Positions 7,475 to 11,952 of a stretch of 11,952 nucleotides of DNA are shown in pieces (position 1 is the first letter of the stretch; each line of letters begins with the position of its first letter). Under the pieces are notes generated by a model. It was not told where the DNA came from and did no database searches. It was given only the letters and a program-made list of their open reading frames with translations. The translations under genes were made by a program, and so were the position numbers. Source of the stretch: Setomelanomma holmii (Eukaryota > Ascomycota > Dothideomycetes > Pleosporales > Phaeosphaeriaceae); assembly GCA_010015745.1 (NCBI GenBank), contig ML978451.1, positions 1-11,952 on the forward strand. Reading direction: 5' to 3'.

Positions 7475-9099
7475 ATGTCTTCAAAAGAAGCAGATATTCA
7501 GCTCGCTATATTCTCTATTAAAAATGGTCAAATTCAGAGTAATTATCATGCTGCTGCTGCCTACAAAGTACCAGAGACCACGCTCCGCCACTGACGCGCT
7601 GGGATGTCCGCACGACGCGATTGCCAGCCCAACTTAAGGAAGCTTACCCAGATAGAAGAGGAGGTTATTGTTAGATATATACTCGACCTAGACCAGCGTG
7701 GATTTGCGCCTACGTACGCGGCTGTACGTGATATGGCTGATAAGCTGCTGGCTGCGCGCGGCGCTGGTCAGGTCAGCATCCACTGGCCGCGCAACTTTGT
7801 CAAGCATACAGACAGTCTCACAACGCGTTTCAATCAAGCGTACGATAGGCAGAGAGCTCTATGTGAGGACCCTGTGTTGATCAGAAGCTGGTTTGAGCTT
7901 GTGGAGGAGACAAAGGCGAAGTACGGCATCTGCAATGATGACGTCTACAACTTTGACAAGGCTGGCTTTATGATAGGCAAGATCACAACTCAGCTTGTTG
8001 TGACAGGGTTAGAGAGGAGAGGCCGGCCAAAGGCTATTCAGCCTGGCAATCGCGAGTGGGTCACAGTGATCCAAGGAATCAATGCTGCTGGCTGGGCTAT
8101 CCCACCATTCCTCATCTTTGCTGGCTAGTACCATCTATCTGCCTGGTACAAGGAAGAGGACATCCCACGCGACTGGGCTATCGCAGTCAGCGACAATGGC
8201 TGGACTACAAACAAGCTCGGAGTTGAGTGGCTAAAGCACTTCATCAAGCATACAGATGGAAAAGTAGTCAGCGCGTGTAGACTGCTTATCCTTGATGGCC
8301 ATGAGAGCCACCACTCTCTTGAATTCGAGAGCTCTGCGAGGAGAACAATATCTACACGCTCTGCATGCCGCCTCACTCATCCCACCTGCTGCAGCCGCTT
8401 GACGTTGGCTGCTTCTCGCCGTTGAAGCGTGCGTACAGCCGTGAGGTTGAGAGCCTGATCCGCCACCACATCAACCACATTACCAAGCTCAAGTTTCTGC
8501 CAGCATTCAAGGCAGCGTTCAATCAATCGTTCAAATCAGCTAATATCTGCTCAGCCTTTCGAGGCGCAGGCCTTGTGCCTCTCCAGCCAGATGTTGTTTT
8601 GTCAAAACTTGACTTGCAGCTGCGTACGCCTACTCCAGCAACTCTCCCAGAGGCTCCCTAGGAGGCTCGTACGCCAAGCAACGTACGTGAGCTCGAGGCT
8701 CAATCAACGTTAATACGTGATCGCGTGCGACAGCATAAGAGCTCGTCACCAGCTTCGATCATTGAGGCGATTAACCAGCTCAAAAAGGGCGCTGAGGTAG
8801 TGATGCTCTCAGCTGAGCTAATGCGCAATCAGATTGCCAGCCTTAAGAAGGCTAATGAGGCAGCGTCAGCGCGCAAACAGCATAAAAAAAAGCGTATACA
8901 GCAGCGTGGGGTCTTAACAGAGGGAGCTGGAGAGGATATCCTCGCTTAAATAGAGGCTGATCAGCAGATTGCTTGTGAAGAGCGCCGAATAGGAGAACAA
9001 TCAGGCCGCAGTCGCCAGGCTCTGGCGCGTTGCAAGAGGTGCAGAGAGACTAGGCACAACTCACGCACGTGCAAAAAAGACACTTTAGACACTGCTTAA
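7475..9099 (+). pseudogene. Fot1/pogo-type DDE transposase, four stops and one frameshift
   Basis: Starts at ATG 7475 (MSSKEADIQ) and ends at TAA 9097-9099; about 541 aa when read through. It catalyses TA-targeted cut-and-paste transposition. An N-terminal psq-type helix-turn-helix (about residues 5-42) is followed by a CENP-B/Tc5-type DNA-binding domain (about 55-125, KLTQIEEEVIVRYILDL). The DDE_1 catalytic domain has Asp at about 161 (YNFDKAGF), Asp at about 274 (LLILDGHESHHS) and Asp at about 310 (HLLQPLDVGCF), so DD35D as in Fot1. A Lys-rich coiled tail ends in a CCHC zinc knuckle (C-x2-C-x4-H-x4-C, CKRCRETRHNSRTC, about 9037-9078). Damage: TGA at 7592 (Arg), TAG at 8126 (Gln), one missing base at about 8329-8331 shifting the frame between the second and third Asp, TAG at 8659 and TAA at 8947. 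All stops are C->T type. The catalytic residues remain. Confidence 0.92.
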
Positions 9100-9155
9100 T
9101 CTGTTTTATTAATACCTATATATTAGCTCTTGATGTAGTTAAGATGTTTGCCTAT

Positions 9156-9220
9156 AGAGGCGCACAAAGTTAGTAGGGCTCGCCACTCGCTTGTATTCGC
9201 CACTCGCTTGTAATCTACGT
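9156..9220 (-). repeat. Fot1 right terminal inverted repeat
   Basis: A 65-bp repeat ending GTAATCTACGT next to the TA at 9221-9222. Read on the minus strand it begins ACGTAGATTACAAGCGAGTG. It keeps both tandem 15-base units as GAGTGGCGA, so it is the less mutated of the two ends. Confidence 0.9.
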
Positions 9221-9222
9221 TA

Positions 9223-9871
9223 AGTCTTACTATATCTTATGAGTACGAAGAACTGAGCATTAGAACTAGGAGGCGGAGACCAACTGGAAGTCGCAGGCGA
9301 CGCCTCCTTTGCAGACAATACTATTGATCGCAAAAGCTTACAAGAATATACAATTCGACTATTTGGCGGACTAATCGCCTAGAAAGCAAGCAAACAAGGT
9401 ACTGTCACAACGTTAACAACAGAGGCAGAACTTCTCGCCCTGTCACAGGTAGCTAAGGAAGCTATGTTCACCTCCTGATTATTTAAAGAGCTTAACGTAC
9501 TATTGCCCTAGTCTGCTGTTACGATCTAGTACGACAATACCCAGACTATCAACTTGGTGACTAAAGAGACCTCGAAGCTACAAACTAAGCTTTGGCATAT
9601 AGATACTCACAACTACTAGCTGCAACAGGAAGTCTAATAAGGGACAATTAACGTTGAATACATTCCTTCTGCTAACATGCTAGCCAACGGGCTCACAAAG
9701 GTGCTCCCTAGGAATAGATAGAGTAGTTTCCTTAAACAATTAAAACTAGTTAAGCGAACAGATAATAGAGCACGACTGGAACTATACCTGAATAAGGTAC
9801 AAGAAGCAATTGAACGATTGACAATGTAACTATTACAACATTGGTCTAGCTTAGAACAACTACTAAGCTGA
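9223..9871 (+). pseudogene. Copia pol fragment 5: RNase H domain and C terminus
   Basis: Last part of the copia polyprotein, resuming with VLLYLMSTKN-stop-ALELGGGD. The RNase H signature is clear: AGDASFADN (Asp at 9299-9301), RKSLQEYTIRLFGGLIA with TGG->TAG at the following Trp, KQGTVTTLTTEAELLALSQ (the catalytic Glu lies in TEAELLAL), YDNTQTINLV and HIDTHNY. It continues through VEYIPSANMLANGLTKVLP to a likely natural end at TGA 9869-9871, next to the polypurine tract. About nine other in-frame stops are present. RNase H normally removes the RNA strand during reverse transcription; this copy is dead. Confidence 0.92.
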
Positions 9872-9878
9872 GAGGGTG
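9870..9878 (+). other. Probable copia polypurine tract
   Basis: GAGAGGGTG lies at the end of the RNase H reading frame and directly before the TGTTACATAG that looks like the LTR start. This is the normal place for the plus-strand primer in copia elements. It is short and possibly altered by G->A mutation. Confidence 0.55.
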
Positions 9879-10131
9879 TGTTACATAGAGGGCTATCTCT
9901 CGAACGATAAACCACAGTACAAGTGTCAGATGCACAGCTAGTTATTAGATAGCGAGCGCGTTAAGGCCAGATCAGTCTCATTAAACAGGGGCCTTAGGAC
10001 GAAACACGCCAATCGGCGCAAAAGAACCTGGGACAACTGAGCAGAAGAAGAGACAACCAACAATCATTTTTCTGATAATCACAAGATCGATCCCACTGAC
10101 GATATACGTGAATACATCATTATATCTGACA
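9879..10131 (+). mobile_element. 3' LTR of the host copia element (borders inferred)
   Basis: The left border, TGTTACATAGAGGG, follows the polypurine tract. The right border is placed at ATATCTGACA (10131) because the minus-strand HET pseudogene matches its family right up to 10132 and then stops. The candidate TSD is CCATC (10132-10136), but the partner 5' LTR is outside the window, so neither LTR identity nor the duplication can be tested here. At about 253 bp it is within the normal copia LTR range. It is unlike LTR-A, LTR-B and LTR-C. The right edge could also lie earlier, for example near 10063. Confidence 0.5.
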
Positions 10132-10935
10132 CCATCCTATCCAAGACCTGCTTGGTATGTACAGATTGCATTTTCGCCTTTCAACGCCAAATTTTCGTAA
10201 AGGAGCATGCCTTGTACGGGTAGGTGATCCCACGTTCCATATGAGGTGCGCCACAAACTCGGAGTGCGGAATGTTCCAAAAGAATTCGTCTGAAATCGCT
10301 TCAGTGATACCAGAAAAAGCATCGATCACGTCGTCCTGAAAGGTCAGTCTGCGTTTCGAGTACTCAACGACGAGTTTTCAGTGGTTTCCCACGGTGAATT
10401 GAGAGTCCGCTTCCCGAAGTGGCCGGAAAAAGCTCATGTCTGGATGTTCGATGTGAAGGCTTTCGAACCACTTAGCGCTCTTGCAGTGCCAAAGAGACTG
10501 ATCTTCTAGACAGATCAAGCAACGCTGAGAAAGCATGAATTCTTGGAATGTCCACGCTCGACTGGCCCACTTTGTTTGAAATGCAGGATTTCCCTGGGAT
10601 AGTGGAGGAGATGCTTGTGATTGTATGAGGCGCAATGGTCCGATGTTTACCGCGAAGTTCTCTGGTCGCATTACTCGCACACCAGGAAGCCCATGGTCAG
10701 CGTTCTCGCCCGTCGTAGCGACGACAGTGAGGAGGGCGTTCGAAAGGGTTCATGCAAATTGGATGTTCCAGATCCATCGACAAGTCGGAGTGAAGAGCTA
10801 CGCAAGAATTAGGAGAACTCCGCACGAGAACAACTTTCACAAAGTTTTAGGGATGTCGTCATCGCAAGACGGCAGTGCACCGACCGTTGTAGGAAAGGTA
10901 GCAAATGGGGATCTTTTGCCTGTGGAGTGGTGCGC
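10132..10935 (-). pseudogene. HET-domain (heterokaryon incompatibility) gene, decayed and 3'-truncated
   Basis: HET proteins act in non-self recognition and cell death after hyphal fusion. The frame is continuous on the minus strand but has stops at 10837-10839, 10798-10800, 10750-10752 and 10378-10380. In protein order: a weak match to the domain start (DDIPKTL near 10840-10860), then the clear motifs SNALLTVVATTGENADHGLPGV (about 10685-10749) and SRAWTFQEFMLSQRCL (about 10515-10562). Downstream of the HET core comes the conserved KLVVEYSKRRLTFQDDVIDAFSGI, then FPSWSWAGW-like PSRSWIGW (10132-10155). TGA at 10378 and 10750 could each be a TGG->TGA change. The YLWID/CI segment expected between DIPKTL and SNALL is not recognisable, nor is a start codon. 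It ends where the copia LTR is thought to begin. Confidence 0.8.
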
Positions 10936-11659
10936 GTCTCGGCGAGGACTCGAGAAGGGGCACGAAAATGGCAATGTATGTGAGATGAGTATCATGAAAA
11001 AGGGGTGTGGATGAAAGACGGGATTGCGCGTGAAGACGTCGCAGCTGGCAACGACAGTTGTGCTGGGCTGGGAAGCTGCATCCGATGCCACGATCAGAGC
11101 GCCCCTGCCCGAGCGTATGCAAAGATTGAACAGGACAACAGCAGAAACGATTTGTGAAGGACATCGATACAACATGGCGATGATGCACAGACAAACTTCG
11201 GGCAAAAAGACAAAAATATACAACAGCGGGGATTCGCCAGTGGTCACCCACCTGACTACTAGTCCGCCGGTTGTAAGCAACTACATATACAAGTTTATTC
11301 ATCTCCAGAATATCAACGTCGCTTTTTGGCTTACACCGGTATCCTGCTTAAGTAAGGCTGTGCGAACGGGAAGCCCTGTTATCTCTTGTCCTGTCGTCGC
11401 AGAGACCCTTAATTTTCCTGCTTACGGTGTGCCGAATGCTTGACACGAGTTACTGTAGTAGGTTACTCAATTCTAAGCGCCGCAGATGTATTGGTGGTGG
11501 CGCAGAGCAGATGTCACGGTTTGAGAGTCTCTCTTGCCTCACATGCAGTGGCACCTGACCACTGATGAGACGATGCTGCCCTTCCTGCACTAGCGCTGTT
11601 TACAGCCACCCATGTATACATACTGTTCGTAGCTTCACCTAATACAACAACACCGAACA
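10936..11659. other. No supportable gene
   Basis: This should hold the 5' part of the HET gene on the minus strand, but no YxALSYxWG-type motif is legible. Open frames exist on both strands (for example 11024-11443 plus, and overlapping minus frames 10837-11302) but none shows a domain or convincing protein character. No LTR, terminal repeat or tandem repeat was found. It may be the gene's decayed 5' region, promoter or plain intergenic DNA. Confidence 0.4.
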
Positions 11660-11878
11660 TCAACTTTTCCAGGTCAACGAAAGGTCGATATCCATCGACT
11701 TTTCATCAAAACACGACTCAAATGCCTTCTTAAATCTGTTTCCTAGCGTCCTCTTCCTGCTGCAGGCGTTGTGGCAGGCGCGCTGGCCTCTTTTGTCTTT
11801 CAGCTCCCTGATGAGCTGAAATCTTTTCAAAATAGCCCGTGCGCCACTCAGATTTTCACGTTCGGTCGAAGGCCACAA
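11660..11878 (-). CDS. Short ORF, unrecognised; possible terminal exon
   Basis: A 72-codon minus-strand frame ending TGA (LTWKS), rich in Lys/Arg with a Cys-containing stretch RACHNACSRKR and then FESCFDEKSMDIDL. The frame has no ATG at its 5' end (it opens at TTG 11878), but a CTGTAG, compatible with a fungal 3' splice site, lies directly upstream, so it could be the last exon of a gene entering from the right. The composition looks more protein-like than the surrounding frames. I do not recognise a family. Chance ORF or pseudogene remain real alternatives. The last 74 bases of the window (11879-11952) show nothing else. Confidence 0.3.
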   Translation of the reverse strand: MWPSTERENLSGARAILKRFQLIRELKDKRGQRACHNACSRKRTLGNRFKKAFESCFDEKSMDIDLSLTWKS

Positions 11879-11952
11879 CTACAGCTAAGACAAGGAGACT
11901 AAGTTATCTTGACACTCCTTGTTCTTGCAAGATATGGGCACCTGCTAGGCCT

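Larger units (their letters stand above)
7196..9220 (+). mobile_element. Fot1/pogo-type (Tc1/mariner superfamily) transposon
   Basis: Flanked by the dinucleotide TA at 7194-7195 and 9221-9222, the target of all Tc1/mariner elements. The ends are ACGTAGATTAC...GTAATCTACGT. Its true length is about 1851 bp once the inserted LTR-A copy and its extra TSD (174 bp) are removed, close to Fot1-class elements (about 1.9 kb). It has 65-bp TIRs and one transposase pseudogene (7475-9099). The left TIR is split after base 10 by the LTR, so the element is probably immobile. An element starting only at GATTAC (7375) would leave CA against TA as flanks; placing the end at ACGTA resolves this. Confidence 0.93.

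Noticed and set aside
332..9871. In-frame TAG/TAA/TGA as code reassignment or A-to-I edited stops
   Set aside because: Fungal A-to-I editing can turn UAG into UGG, but many stops are at Gln or Arg positions, frameshifts are also present, and the density fits RIP decay. Not excluded for single TAG-at-Trp sites.
10837..11302. Two overlapping 147-codon minus-strand ORFs as separate genes
   Set aside because: Only the last ~30 residues of one frame resemble HET; the rest shows no family features in either frame.
11024..11443. 139-codon plus-strand ORF
   Set aside because: No domain, odd composition, and it lies opposite frames of the decayed HET gene region; likely chance.
1..11952. CRISPR arrays, tRNA or rRNA genes, bacterial operons
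   Set aside because: No spaced identical short repeats, no tRNA/rRNA-like sequence noticed, and all recognised coding sequence is fungal-type.

Overview
The window looks like a transposon graveyard from a filamentous ascomycete (Pezizomycotina; Pleosporales-like by feel, not proven). It holds Ty1/copia, hAT and Fot1/pogo elements and a HET-domain (heterokaryon incompatibility) pseudogene, a gene family typical of filamentous ascomycetes. The coding remains carry many CAR->TAR, TGG->TAG/TGA and CGA->TGA stops, the pattern expected from RIP (repeat-induced point mutation). I see no intact gene, no rRNA or tRNA, and no prokaryotic feature.

Layout. One degenerate Ty1/copia element on the + strand is the backbone, from position 332 (gag-pol linker) to about 10131 (end of the inferred 3' LTR). 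At least five later insertions split it, and each can be delimited to the base by its target-site duplication (TSD). (1) Around 1-331 there are two copies of a 169-bp LTR, 'LTR-A', tail to tail; the minus-strand copy (163-331) has TSD ACTAA. (2) A 533-bp solo LTR, 'LTR-C', lies at 2177-2709 with TSD CTAGG, between integrase and reverse transcriptase. (3) A 174-bp solo LTR, 'LTR-B', lies at 3395-3568 with TSD TCTTC, two codons before the YVDD motif. (4) A complete 3192-bp hAT transposon lies at 3800-6991 with 27-bp perfect terminal inverted repeats and TSD TCAACACG. (5) A Fot1/pogo-type transposon lies at 7196-9220 with 65-bp TIRs and TSD TA. A third LTR-A copy (7206-7374, TSD GATTA) has inserted into its left TIR. 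Removing each insertion with one TSD copy rejoins the copia reading frame (for example FF-YVDD, VQH-DTLMPP, AD-VLLYL), which checks the model internally.

Both DNA-transposon transposases are nearly complete. The hAT transposase (852 codons) is interrupted only by four TAR stops. The Fot1-like one (541 aa) has four stops and a 1-bp deletion. Neither looks able to make protein as it stands.

Right of the copia, 10132 to about 10935 (minus strand) holds a decayed HET-domain gene that stops abruptly after its PSxSWxGW motif. The copia 3' LTR probably inserted there and removed its 3' end from view. The remaining ~1 kb (10936-11952) is low-feature sequence with one short unrecognised minus-strand ORF at 11660-11878.

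Nothing here works as a pathway. The interest is the relative chronology of insertions, three or four separate LTR families, a hAT family with symmetric subterminal repeats, and a long LTR hairpin that could give double-stranded RNA if transcribed.
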